NCBI RefSeq assembly: GCF_004023625.1
Contig: NZ_RPDJ01000011.1
Span: 286,389-350,388 of the forward strand
DNA from: Streptomyces cavernae
GTDB lineage: Bacteria; Actinomycetota; Actinomycetes; Streptomycetales; Streptomycetaceae
Direction of reading: 5' to 3'
DNA length: 64,000 nt
Part shown: positions 45,666 through 54,239 of the stretch, in pieces
Layout of the letters: each line of letters opens with the position of its first letter
Numbering within the stretch: the first letter of the stretch is position 1
Translations under genes and position numbers: made by a program
Notes under the pieces: model-generated
Told to the model about the DNA's origin: nothing
Seen by the model: the letters and a program-made list of their open reading frames with translations, nothing else
Database searches by the model: none

Positions 45666-46931
45666 TTAGTGGAGCGCTTGAACCCGGTCGGTGAAGGAAT
45701 TTTTCACGCGCTGCAGGAGGTCACGGACGCTCTCGACCTCCATGTCCGATGGATCGAAAGCCATCCGGAACATGAAACCGCCCGAGGCAAGCGGAAAGAT
45801 CTCGAACGAAAGGTACTCGACGATCCGGTCGCTCCGCTGGTCGGCAACATCGTGCTCGCTGATGCCCTCTACTGGCGCGGGCATGAAATTCACAATAAGC
45901 TCACGTCGGCAGGCGGCCCATCCACGCATTGCCCCATCCGATACATCGGCAACCTCCCAAAGATAATCCCAAGGAGTGTGTTGGTATGGGAGAACCTGTT
46001 GCCAGGCAGCGCTTGCCACCGATACGGCGGAGTCGAAATTGCCGAGATCTGGATGGCGAAGTCGGATCGGCATCGAACTGTTTAGACATCCGAACGTCTC
46101 TGCAGATCGGGCCGTACGCCCGCTGGTGACGGCTTGGAGTGTTATTTCATCAGCGCCCGAACTCTGCGCTGCTGTCGCTGCCACCGCTCCCAGGACCAAG
46201 ATGAACGGCGTCGCCCGGTTCTTATGGCACGCCGCACGAAGAGCGGCGGACGACACCGGGACGTGGCCACTGAGGCAAATCGATCCGCTCCCCTGGCCAG
46301 GCTCGGCATCGGCGATTCCGGGCAGTGGAGTCGCGTGGGTCGGGAATGTGCCGCCCAGATGCGACAGCCAGAACCTGCGGGCGTCCGTATCGGCGGTGGG
46401 ATCGAACTCTCTGCGCTGCTCGGCTACCCAGGCGTGGTACTGGCCTGCACCCTTCCCGGGTGCGCCCTCCGCACCGGTACACAGCTCCCGACGCAGCAGA
46501 GCCGCACTGCCCATGTCGGCAATCAGGTGGTCGAAGACGGCGATTGCCGTACGTACCGGCCGTCCATCCACCGTCTGATGCCGAACGACGGTGAGGTTCC
46601 ACAGCGGACTCTTGCCACGCTCAAGACGGATGTGCTTCTGCTCAGATATGAACGTGCGTATCTCCTGCGCCTCGGAACACTGTTCGTGCCGCAACGGAGG
46701 ATCGACGCTGCTTGCGTAGGTAATCCCTCCTGCGTCGGCATCGACGGCCCGCAGGTTGGGTTCCCGGTCGACCATCCGAATGAGCCGTCGACCGAGTTCG
46801 TCATCCGTGACCGTATCGGGTATGGCGAAAGTGGTGACGAAGGCCTCACCCTGGCCGTTTTGAGCCTCCCGCGCGAGAGCCCTTTCCTGCTGCCAGGAAA
46901 GTGGGCCCTTTATCACAGTCGAGGAATGCAT
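45666..46931 (-). CDS. Stand-alone condensation-domain-like protein, 421 aa
   Basis: ATG 46931 with GGAG upstream. It starts GPLSWQQERALAREAQ like NRPS condensation domains and WES/Pap acyltransferases. AIAVFDHLIADMGSAALL carries a DHxxxD version of the HHxxxDG motif: the second, catalytic His and the Asp are kept. Other shared parts are FWLSHLGG and a late LRHPDLGNFDSAVSVASAAW. It would form an amide or ester bond from a carrier-bound acyl group. A paralogue at 61293 lies at the other end of the cluster and shares the opening and the motif. Confidence 0.75.
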   Translation of the reverse strand: MHSSTVIKGPLSWQQERALAREAQNGQGEAFVTTFAIPDTVTDDELGRRLIRMVDREPNLRAVDADAGGITYASSVDPPLRHEQCSEAQEIRTFISEQKHIRLERGKSPLWNLTVVRHQTVDGRPVRTAIAVFDHLIADMGSAALLRRELCTGAEGAPGKGAGQYHAWVAEQRREFDPTADTDARRFWLSHLGGTFPTHATPLPGIADAEPGQGSGSICLSGHVPVSSAALRAACHKNRATPFILVLGAVAATAAQSSGADEITLQAVTSGRTARSAETFGCLNSSMPIRLRHPDLGNFDSAVSVASAAWQQVLPYQHTPWDYLWEVADVSDGAMRGWAACRRELIVNFMPAPVEGISEHDVADQRSDRIVEYLSFEIFPLASGGFMFRMAFDPSDMEVESVRDLLQRVKNSFTDRVQALH

Positions 46932-47050
46932 CGGTCTCCATGCTTAAAGAAAGGGACTTGAGTCTTCAGCATGCTCACGGCGGCGGGTGACGCGCTGGAT
47001 GCCCAGCACCAGGCCGTGCGTTGCTTGCGGAAACGCTCCTGAGTAGTTCG

Positions 47051-47200
47051 TCACGTCCATGGCGTGTTGCCATCGGGCGTACCGCCGGCGAGCGTCACGG
47101 CGGCCAGGCCCTGCTCCATGCCGTGCTGAACTCCTGCGACGACGCCCAGGACCAGCCCGACGACAGCCGCCGCGGCAACCAACAACTTCTTGACGGCCAT
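47051..47200 (-). CDS. Small hydrophobic/exported peptide, 49 aa
   Basis: ATG 47200 with AAGGGG upstream. MAVKKLLVAAAAVVGLVLGV is a short basic start followed by a hydrophobic helix, either a signal peptide or one membrane anchor. The C-terminal part (GLAAVTLAGGTPDGNTPWT) is polar. It lies 119 nt upstream of the condensation-like gene and reads the same way, so both may be co-transcribed. It could be a small membrane protein or a secreted peptide; no family is known to me. Confidence 0.5.
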   Translation of the reverse strand: MAVKKLLVAAAAVVGLVLGVVAGVQHGMEQGLAAVTLAGGTPDGNTPWT

Positions 47201-47225
47201 TTCGGTACCCCTTCGATGTGGCGGT

Positions 47226-47261
47226 TCGTCTCGCAACCCGTTCCGCAATCCGTCCGGCGTT
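47226..47261. repeat. Three tandem 12-bp direct repeats in a divergent promoter region
   Basis: TCGTCTCGCAAC, CCGTTCCGCAAT and CCGTCCGGCGTT follow one another without gaps. SARP activators bind short direct repeats, so this could be such a site, though 11-bp or 22-bp spacing is more usual. Confidence 0.35.
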
Positions 47262-47441
47262 GCTGCGACCAGCATGGGCCAGGTGCCCATCGCGGCCACA
47301 TGCCCTCGCTATCACGGCCCTATCCCGGTCCTGTCGGCGGCCGTGGATGTGCTGGGATGCCGGGCCGATAGGGCGACACCGGAGATTGAGTCCTGCCGAC
47401 CTCGGCGCCCCTTCGGGGGACGGCCCTCAAGGAGTAATCCG

Positions 47442-48461
47442 ATGACCGTAGTGACCCGGGACGCGGTGACGCTCGCCCCGTTCGGCGTCCCGGAACCCGA
47501 ACTGCAGTACAGCGCGGGGACCCCCGCGATAGCAGCGGTGGACCTTGTCAGGGAGTACCCACGGAAGAGGAAGGACCCTGTGCGTGCGCTCCAGGGCCTC
47601 TCCCTGACCGTGGCCCAGGGAGAGGTGCACGGCCTCCTCGGCCCGAACGGGGCAGGCAAGACCACCTTGGTCAAGATTCTGAGCACCATTCTCCTGCCGA
47701 CCTCCGGTCAGGCCACCGTCTGTGGCCATGACGTCGTACGCCACGGCCGTGATGTACGAGAGCTGATCGGTGTCGTGATGGGCGGCGACCGCGGGTTGTA
47801 CACCCGGTTGACCGGCCGCCAGAACCTGGAGTTCTGGGGGGCTCTGCAGAAGGTCCCCCGCAAGGTGCTGCGGTCGCGCACCGAGCACTTGCTCGAACGG
47901 CTCGGCCTGGCGGCAAAGGCGGACGCGCGGGTCGAGACGTACTCGCGCGGCATGAAGCAGCGGCTACACCTGGCACGAGGGCTGATAGGGGACGCCCGGG
48001 TGCTGTTCCTGGACGAGCCGACCATGGGAATGGACCCGGTCGCCGCCCGCGAATTCCGCAAGCTCATAGGCGAGTTGCGCGACGAGCAGCGCACGATCCT
48101 GTTGGCGACCCACGACATGACCGAAGCTGAAAGCCTCTGCGACCGGGTGAGTTTCGTACGGGACGGCACAGTCGTCGCCACCCGCTCGCCACATGCGGTG
48201 GCGGGATTGGTATCGGCCGTACAGGGTCTCGAACTGGACAGCGCGGATGCCGCCCTCGCTGCCACCCTGGCCGAGGTCCCCGGCGTCACCTCCGTCACCA
48301 CCGACGGCGCGACCACCCGGATCCTCGTCCGCTCCCAGGACGACTTCCCGCGCCTGCTGCACCTCTTGGCGGACCACGGCGTCACGTCGCTGCGCACACT
48401 GAGGCCTTCCCTCGAGGACGTCTACGTGCGGCTCATCGGCGACCGAGGACTGGAGGTCTGA
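47442..48461 (+). CDS. ABC transporter ATP-binding protein, 339 aa
   Basis: ATG with AAGGAG upstream. Walker A GPNGAGKTTLVK, Q-loop region (GVVMGGDRGLYTRL), signature YSRGMKQRLHLAR, Walker B VLFLDEPTMGMDP and ATHDM (switch His) are all present. The 100-residue C-terminal extension is typical of DrrA-type exporters. It works with the two permeases directly downstream, probably to export the cluster's product and give self-resistance. Confidence 0.93.
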   Translation: MTVVTRDAVTLAPFGVPEPELQYSAGTPAIAAVDLVREYPRKRKDPVRALQGLSLTVAQGEVHGLLGPNGAGKTTLVKILSTILLPTSGQATVCGHDVVRHGRDVRELIGVVMGGDRGLYTRLTGRQNLEFWGALQKVPRKVLRSRTEHLLERLGLAAKADARVETYSRGMKQRLHLARGLIGDARVLFLDEPTMGMDPVAAREFRKLIGELRDEQRTILLATHDMTEAESLCDRVSFVRDGTVVATRSPHAVAGLVSAVQGLELDSADAALAATLAEVPGVTSVTTDGATTRILVRSQDDFPRLLHLLADHGVTSLRTLRPSLEDVYVRLIGDRGLEV

Positions 48462-48463
48462 CC

Positions 48464-49231
48464 ATGGGCACCGTCCGCGCCGGGTTTGTTCTCCAAATGC
48501 GTTTCTACCGCCGCTATCCCGACCTGCTCGTCCCGCTGCTCACCGCACCGCTCTACGGCGGAATCTTCGCAATGATCATGAGGTACAACGGGCGGACCGA
48601 TCTGGTCGGTGCCGTGTCACTCACCCCCTTCTACATGTCCTTGTGGTGGTTCGCTCTGTTCAGCGGCGGATGGATTATCCAGACGGACCGCTGGGAGGGC
48701 ACCCTTGAATACCTTGTGTCCGCGCCGGCCGACTTCGCGGCGGTGGTCTTCGGCCGGGTCGGCGCAACCATGCTGTCCGGGGTCGCGGCGTTCGCGGAGA
48801 CCTGGTTGTTCGCCCGTTACGTGCTGCGTGGCGACGTCGCGGTACGCCACTGGGGCGTCTTCGCCGGCTCCTTCGCGCTCACCCTGTTCGCGATGGCAGC
48901 GACCGCGCTGCTGATGGCTGCCACCTTTGTACTGGCCCGCAACGCCGTTACCTTCTCGAACTCGGCCAGCTTCCCGTTCTACGTGCTCAGCGGGATCCTG
49001 GTGCCCATCGCGCTGCTGCCCGGCTGGCTTCAGCCGCTGTCCGAGGCCGTCTTCCTGTCCTGGTCCGCCGACCTGCTGCGGGCCAGCATCGCCACCGGCC
49101 CGGTTCCCCACCCGGTACGAGGCATGGTCATGATCGCGCTGCTCGGGACGTGCGCGTTGGCCGCCGGATACACCGTCCTGCGGCGCATCCTCGGACAGGT
49201 GCGCCGCACCGGAGAGCTGGGGCTGCGATGA
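48464..49231 (+). CDS. ABC-2 type permease, 255 aa
   Basis: It starts 2 nt after the ATPase gene. About six hydrophobic segments are visible, e.g. LTPFYMSLWWFALFSGGWII and WGVFAGSFALTLFAMAATAL, and a late FYVLSGILVPIALLPGWLQP, the typical ABC-2 end. Forms the membrane part of the exporter with the next gene, which it overlaps by 4 nt. Confidence 0.88.
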   Translation: MGTVRAGFVLQMRFYRRYPDLLVPLLTAPLYGGIFAMIMRYNGRTDLVGAVSLTPFYMSLWWFALFSGGWIIQTDRWEGTLEYLVSAPADFAAVVFGRVGATMLSGVAAFAETWLFARYVLRGDVAVRHWGVFAGSFALTLFAMAATALLMAATFVLARNAVTFSNSASFPFYVLSGILVPIALLPGWLQPLSEAVFLSWSADLLRASIATGPVPHPVRGMVMIALLGTCALAAGYTVLRRILGQVRRTGELGLR

Positions 49232-50016
49232 ACCTGCTGCTCATCATCCGCCGTGCCTTCTGGCTCGGCGCCCGAGACTACACGGCGATCTTCACGTGGA
49301 AGACCTGGCTGACCAACTGGTTCGTCCGGGTGGTCGCCCAGGTCAGCTTCTTCGCCCTGATCGGACGCATGCTCGGCGATCCCGGCCAGACACAGTTCCT
49401 GCTCGTCGGCAACGCGGTGTTGCTGGCCGCGATGGTGGGGATGTACGCCGTCAACATGGTGAGCTGGGAGCGCAACGCCGGCACCCTGCCGCTGCTGGCC
49501 GCCGGCCCCACCCATCCAGCGGTGGTACTCACCGCCCGCGGCTCCTACCTGATCCTTGACGGCACCCTGTCGGCCTCCGGCGCTCTGCTGGTGACTGCCC
49601 ACCTGTTCGGCATGCCGCTGCCCTGGCCGCGAGCCGCAATTGTGATCGCCCTGATCGCCGTGGTCGCCGCCTCCGCGTACTGCTTCGGCATCCTTGCCGG
49701 CAGCCTGCTCCTGGGCTTCCGCTCGATCCAGACGATCGTCACCAATGTCGGCCTGGTCACTTTGATGACCTTGTGCGGGGTGAACGTCCCGCTGGACTTC
49801 TACCCGGAACCGATGCGCTGGGTGGCATCCGTGCTCCCGTTGACCAACGGGCTGGTGGCGGTCCGTCTCGCCGTGACCGGCCAGTGGCAGGCCGCCCTGT
49901 TCCCGGCGGCGTGGGAAGCGCTGGTCGGTATCGGGTGGCTGACTCTCTGTCTGCTCATGGTCACCGCACTCGTCCGGCGCGGCCGCCGGCACGGAACCCT
50001 TGACTACGCGTCGTGA
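49228..50016 (+). CDS. ABC-2 type permease, 262 aa
   Basis: ATG overlaps the first permease by 4 nt. Several transmembrane segments are visible (FLLVGNAVLLAAMVGMYAVN; AAIVIALIAVVAASAYCFGI; SVLPLTNGLVAVRLAVTG). A second ABC-2 subunit, so the exporter is probably a heterodimer. The stop is followed directly by the mutase S-subunit gene. Confidence 0.88.
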   Translation: MNLLLIIRRAFWLGARDYTAIFTWKTWLTNWFVRVVAQVSFFALIGRMLGDPGQTQFLLVGNAVLLAAMVGMYAVNMVSWERNAGTLPLLAAGPTHPAVVLTARGSYLILDGTLSASGALLVTAHLFGMPLPWPRAAIVIALIAVVAASAYCFGILAGSLLLGFRSIQTIVTNVGLVTLMTLCGVNVPLDFYPEPMRWVASVLPLTNGLVAVRLAVTGQWQAALFPAAWEALVGIGWLTLCLLMVTALVRRGRRHGTLDYAS

Positions 50017-50051
50017 CCGGCAACGCCCATCTCATTCGTACGGAGTGCACG

Positions 50052-50495
50052 ATGCCCCGGACAATCTCCCCTACCGCCGTCGTGAGTACGGTGTCCTCCG
50101 ACGCGCACACCTGGAACCTGATCTTCCTCGAGCTGCTGCTCACCGAGACCGGTTACCGCGTCCACAACGTCGGCGCATGTGTTCCCGACGAGTTACTGAT
50201 CGAGACCTGCCGCACGCGGAACCCGCATCTGCTGGTGCTCAGCTCCGTCAACGGACACGGCGCGATCGACGCGGAGCGCTTGATCAAACGTCTGCGCACC
50301 GTGCCGGAACTGGCCGCGCTGCCGACCGCTGTCGGCGGCAAGCTGGGCACCGACGGCGAGAGCGGCCTGTCCACGCGCCGGAGGCGGCTGACCCGCGCGG
50401 GTTTCACCGCGGTGTTCGAGGGCGCAGCAGCAGTCGCACGCTTCCAGACCTTCGCGCGCGGCGTGCGTGACTCCGTGCAGGGAAGCCAGCCATGA
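50052..50495 (+). CDS. B12-binding (S) subunit of glutamate/methylaspartate mutase, 147 aa
   Basis: ATG 50052 has CGGAG upstream; GTG 50013 overlapping the permease stop is an alternative. VSSDAHTWNLIFLELLL carries the DxH of the cobalamin-binding DxHxxG motif, with Asn in place of Gly. LLVLSSVNGHGAIDAERL and the GGKLG turn complete the flavodoxin-like fold that holds the B12 tail. With the E subunit it should convert L-glutamate to (2S,3S)-3-methylaspartate. A TTA codon (50193-50195) suggests bldA control. It overlaps the E-subunit gene by 4 nt. Confidence 0.88.
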   Translation: MPRTISPTAVVSTVSSDAHTWNLIFLELLLTETGYRVHNVGACVPDELLIETCRTRNPHLLVLSSVNGHGAIDAERLIKRLRTVPELAALPTAVGGKLGTDGESGLSTRRRRLTRAGFTAVFEGAAAVARFQTFARGVRDSVQGSQP

Positions 50496-51799
50496 CAACC
50501 GCCACCCAGCAGGACTTCGGAGGCGTCGTCCGCAGAGCGCGGGCCCGCGGTGAGATCGTGGTGCAGCCCCGGATGGGGTTCAGCGACCCGGCTCTGATGC
50601 GCTCAGGACTGGCAGCCGTGGCCGCATTGAAGGCGGCGACCGCCGGGACGATCACTGTCGACAGCTACACCCGGCTGGGGGACTACGCCGCCCTGCGTTC
50701 GGCCCTCGACGCCGGGGAGAACCTCAACGGCTATCCCCTCGTCACCGCTGGGGAGCAGACCACCAGGAAGATCACTCAGGGACTCGCCGACGACGGCTTC
50801 CAGATCCAGGTGCGCCACGGCAGCCCAGCGCCGCTCGACATCGTCCGCGCGATGACGGACGCCGGCCTCTGCGCGACCGAAGGCGGCCCGCTGTCGTACT
50901 GCCTGCCCTACAGCAGACTCCCCGCGGCCGAGTCCGTGGAGAACTGGCGCAGGACATGCGAACTGCTCGCGGCCCTGCACGGCCCGGACACAGTGCCACA
51001 CCTGGAGACCTTCGGCGGCTGCCTCATGGGCCAGTTGTGCCCGCCGGAACTCCTCATCGCCGTCAGCATCCTGGAAGGAATCTTCTTCCGGCAACACGGC
51101 CTGCGCAGCGTCTCCCTGAGCTACACCCAGCAGACCCACCACGCACAGGACCGCGAGGCGCTCACGGCACTGCGGACACTGGCCGGCGAATACCTCGCCG
51201 ACATCGACTGGCACATCGTGCTCTACACGTACATGGGAGTGTTCCCCGCCACCGCCGACGGCGCACGGCGGCTCAGGAGACAGGCCGCCCGGCTGGCCGT
51301 CGAAGGGCACGCCGACCGGTTGATCGTCAAAACCGGGGCCGAGGCGCACCGCATTCCGACAGTGGCCGAGAACACCACGGCATTACTTGACGCCGCAGAC
51401 GATCTCACAGCGGCAGCGGGCAACCCCCTACCCGGAAACGACGACGGTATTCACACAGTCCTGCACGATGCACGGACCTTGATCGAGGCAACGCTCGAAC
51501 TGTCCCGGGACGTTGGCGCCGCCCTGACCGGCGCACTGCGCCGCGGCTACCTCGACGTGCCGTTCTGCCTGCACCCCGACAACCCCGGCCGGGCCGTCTC
51601 ACGCATCGACCGGACCGGACGGCTGACCTGGCTCTCGGTCGGGGCCATGCCGCTGCGCCCCGGTCCTGGACCGGCCGCACTGACCTCCACCGAACTGCTG
51701 GCCGACCTCGCCCACGTCGCCAACCACTTCGACGGACTTGAACCCCGCTCCCCACTGCCGCACCAGCCGCACCTCGACAGCGGAAGGAACTCTCAATGA
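50492..51799 (+). CDS. Glutamate/methylaspartate mutase E (epsilon) subunit, 435 aa
   Basis: PRMGFSDPALMRSGLAAVAA, VTVDSYTR-type and LNGYPLVTAGEQTTR stretches match the TIM-barrel E subunit. HLETFGGCLMGQLCPPELLI and SLSYTQQTHHAQDREALTAL are also typical. With the S subunit and adenosylcobalamin it rearranges glutamate to 3-methylaspartate by a radical route. The length is slightly below the roughly 480 aa of clostridial GlmE. A TTA codon lies at 51383-51385. It is overlapped at both ends (ATGA), so it is in the core of the biosynthetic operon. Confidence 0.92.
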   Translation: MTTATQQDFGGVVRRARARGEIVVQPRMGFSDPALMRSGLAAVAALKAATAGTITVDSYTRLGDYAALRSALDAGENLNGYPLVTAGEQTTRKITQGLADDGFQIQVRHGSPAPLDIVRAMTDAGLCATEGGPLSYCLPYSRLPAAESVENWRRTCELLAALHGPDTVPHLETFGGCLMGQLCPPELLIAVSILEGIFFRQHGLRSVSLSYTQQTHHAQDREALTALRTLAGEYLADIDWHIVLYTYMGVFPATADGARRLRRQAARLAVEGHADRLIVKTGAEAHRIPTVAENTTALLDAADDLTAAAGNPLPGNDDGIHTVLHDARTLIEATLELSRDVGAALTGALRRGYLDVPFCLHPDNPGRAVSRIDRTGRLTWLSVGAMPLRPGPGPAALTSTELLADLAHVANHFDGLEPRSPLPHQPHLDSGRNSQ

Positions 51800-51900
51800 C
51801 CGCCGGCACCTTGACCCACAGGCCCTGCGCCCTCGCTGCAGACCGCGCACCCCACCACCTTGCCGCCCAGTTGCCCGCCCCTGCGGGAGCCAGCCGATGA
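51796..51900 (+). CDS. 34-aa ORF, candidate scaffold/precursor peptide
   Basis: ATG 51796 overlaps the mutase stop as ATGA, with GGAAGGA 7-8 nt upstream. Its own TGA overlaps the ATG of the LanB-like gene as ATGA. The product starts MTAGTLTHRPCALAADRAPH and ends LPAPAGASR, with one Cys, two Thr and one Ser. The ribosome site and both overlaps fit translation. Position just before a LanB-type gene makes it a candidate substrate peptide. Low complexity and lack of known homologues mean that it could instead be only a coupling ORF. Confidence 0.5.
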   Translation: MTAGTLTHRPCALAADRAPHHLAAQLPAPAGASR

Positions 51901-54239
51901 TAGAGCCCCAGCAGGCCCGCATCGGCGAGAGCGAATGGGCCCTGTGGCCCACGGCCATGGTCCGTGGCGCGGGATTCCCCGCGTCGGCCGTCCAACGCCT
52001 CGCCGACGAACGGCTCGCAGCCCTCGCTGACGCGACAGACGAGGCCGGCTCCCAGGACGCCTTCCTGCGAGCGTGGAACGAAGCCGCTGAACGGACCAGC
52101 CACGAACTCGCCGAAGTGGCCAACTCCGAGCTCTTCCGGTTGGCAGTCGGCTGGCAGAACGCCCACTTCCTGCACACCGCAGTCGATCCGTTCCTGCGCC
52201 AGCGCGCCGAGAAACGCCCCGCCAACCACAAGCGCCGTGCACGGGAACGGGCCATTGCGACGTACTGGCAACGGTACTGCCTCAAGAACGAGTCCATCGG
52301 GTTCTTCGGGCCGACGGCCTGGGCCACGGTCGGCGACGACGACGAGGTCATGCGCGCCGATCCGGGCAACGACCTGGTCGCCGAGGCCACCGTCTACCTT
52401 GAGCGGTGGGCGGTCGACACACTCGCCCGCAGCGTGGCGGAGAAGCACGACCTGAGGCCCTGGCTGCGCCCACGGCGCAGCCCCATGGCATGCCTCGACG
52501 GCGACCGGATCAGCCTGCCCGACGGCAGCGGCGAACCGGTGGACGAGTGCTCCGCCAGGGTGCTGACCATGGCGGACGGCATGATGACCGCCCGACAGCT
52601 CGCCCAGCACCTGGTCGAGCGGGCCGAGCTTGCGGTAACCAACGAGACAGAGGCATTCGCCCTGTTCGAACGGCTCCGCCAAAAGCGCTTGCTGATCTGG
52701 CGGCTCGAACTCCCGACCTCCCTGACCGCCGAGGAGGACCTGCTCGCCCTGCTCAGCGGAATCGACGACGAAACTATTCGAGCCGAGACAGTCGGCCAGG
52801 TCACCGAGCTGATCGACGGCCGTCGGCGGCTGCAGGCCGTCTGGAACAAACCTGCCGAGCTGCGGCCCGAGTACGACCGGCTGGAACAGATCTTCCAGCA
52901 ACTCACCGGAGCCCACGGCACCCGGCACGACGGCCAGGCATACGGCGGCCGAACGCTCGCCTACCTGGAGTGCCGCCGCGACCTCGTCATGCGACTGGGA
53001 GCCGGGTTCACCCACGCGATGCGCCCGATCACCGGCGTGCTGGACAGCATCCGCTGGCTGACATGGCGGATTCGCGAGCAACTCGAACCGGATCTGCGTG
53101 CGGCCTACCAGTCGGCCCAGGAGCGCCACCACGGGGCCGACGCCGTCGACGCGGCCACGTTCTGGGTCGCTTGCCTGCCGCTGCTGGGCGGCCGCATGGA
53201 CACCGTGGTCCGCGAAACTGTCGCCGAGTTCCACCGGCGCTGGAACACCGTCCTCAACCACGACCCTGCCGCGCCCCACGCCGCCTACACCGCCGCAGAG
53301 CTGGAACCGGCGCTCAAGGAACTGTTCGACGCCCCCCGACCCGGGTGGAGCCAGGCCCGACTGTCCTGTCCCGACGTGATGGTGGCCGCGGAAAGCGACG
53401 AGGACGTCCGCCAGGGACGATTCACCCTCGTACTCGGCGAGGTTCACGCCGCGATGAACTCTCTCGACTACATCTCCATAGCCGCCACCCACCCCACACC
53501 GGGCCTCCTGCACGCCGGCCTCGACGCCAGCTTCCCCGGGCCGAGGCTCATGCCGGTGCTGCCCACGGAGAGCCGTCCGCCCTTCACCGCGCGGTCCCAC
53601 CCGGCCCTCTTCCGCCCCACCGACTGCCAATTCGCCGTCATGCCGCAAACACCACTCCCGCGAGCGGGCACCACGGTCCTGGCCGCCGACGCGGTCGTCC
53701 ACGAACGCGACGGCCGGCTTGTCGTCTCCACACCGGGCAGCTCCACGGAATTCGACGCGATCGACCTGCTCGGTGAGGCACTGAAAGCCCTGATGCTGCG
53801 ACACTTCAGTCTCTTCCCCATCGGGCACCACCGCCCTCGGATTCTGGTGGACGACGTCGTCCTCGCCCGCGAGGGCTGGCGCGTACCGGCGAGCGAACTG
53901 GACTTCGCCCGCATGCCGGAAGGGCCCCAACGGTTCGCCGCAGCCCGCCGCTGGGCTTCGCAACTCGGCTTGCCCCGCCACGTCTTCGTCAAGTCCCCCG
54001 TGGAGACCAAACCCTTCTACGTCGACTTCACCGCACCCGTCTTCATCGACCTCCTCGCCGCCTGCGCCCGCCGCACCGCCAAGGACGGCACGGCCGACGA
54101 GGCGGCCACGCTCACCTTCACCGAGATGGCCCCCGGCCCGAACCAGCTCTGGCTCACCGGCCCCGACGGACAGCGGTACACCTCCGAGCTCCGGTTCGCC
54201 GCCCACGACCTGCGCGTACCGACCGGAGGCGGACATTGA
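51897..54239 (+). CDS. LanB-type (lantibiotic dehydratase N-terminal-like) protein, 780 aa
   Basis: ATG 51897 with GGGAG upstream. RYCLKNESIGFFGPTAWATV, LEQIFQQLTGAHG, RRDLVMRLGAG, and the late RHVFVKSPVETKPFYVDFTA and QLWLTGPDGQRYTSELR are typical of the long N-terminal domain of LanB-type proteins. That domain uses aminoacyl-tRNA to acylate a peptide side chain or C-terminus. The separate C-terminal elimination domain (SpaB_C) is missing. It may therefore be half of a split dehydratase, or a peptide aminoacyl-tRNA ligase that extends a peptide. No elimination partner is in the window. Confidence 0.8.
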   Translation: MIEPQQARIGESEWALWPTAMVRGAGFPASAVQRLADERLAALADATDEAGSQDAFLRAWNEAAERTSHELAEVANSELFRLAVGWQNAHFLHTAVDPFLRQRAEKRPANHKRRARERAIATYWQRYCLKNESIGFFGPTAWATVGDDDEVMRADPGNDLVAEATVYLERWAVDTLARSVAEKHDLRPWLRPRRSPMACLDGDRISLPDGSGEPVDECSARVLTMADGMMTARQLAQHLVERAELAVTNETEAFALFERLRQKRLLIWRLELPTSLTAEEDLLALLSGIDDETIRAETVGQVTELIDGRRRLQAVWNKPAELRPEYDRLEQIFQQLTGAHGTRHDGQAYGGRTLAYLECRRDLVMRLGAGFTHAMRPITGVLDSIRWLTWRIREQLEPDLRAAYQSAQERHHGADAVDAATFWVACLPLLGGRMDTVVRETVAEFHRRWNTVLNHDPAAPHAAYTAAELEPALKELFDAPRPGWSQARLSCPDVMVAAESDEDVRQGRFTLVLGEVHAAMNSLDYISIAATHPTPGLLHAGLDASFPGPRLMPVLPTESRPPFTARSHPALFRPTDCQFAVMPQTPLPRAGTTVLAADAVVHERDGRLVVSTPGSSTEFDAIDLLGEALKALMLRHFSLFPIGHHRPRILVDDVVLAREGWRVPASELDFARMPEGPQRFAAARRWASQLGLPRHVFVKSPVETKPFYVDFTAPVFIDLLAACARRTAKDGTADEAATLTFTEMAPGPNQLWLTGPDGQRYTSELRFAAHDLRVPTGGGH

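Noticed and set aside
50013..50051. Upstream GTG start for the mutase S subunit
   Set aside because: Possible through the 4-nt overlap with the permease, but it adds 13 residues outside the family fold, while ATG 50052 has its own ribosome site.
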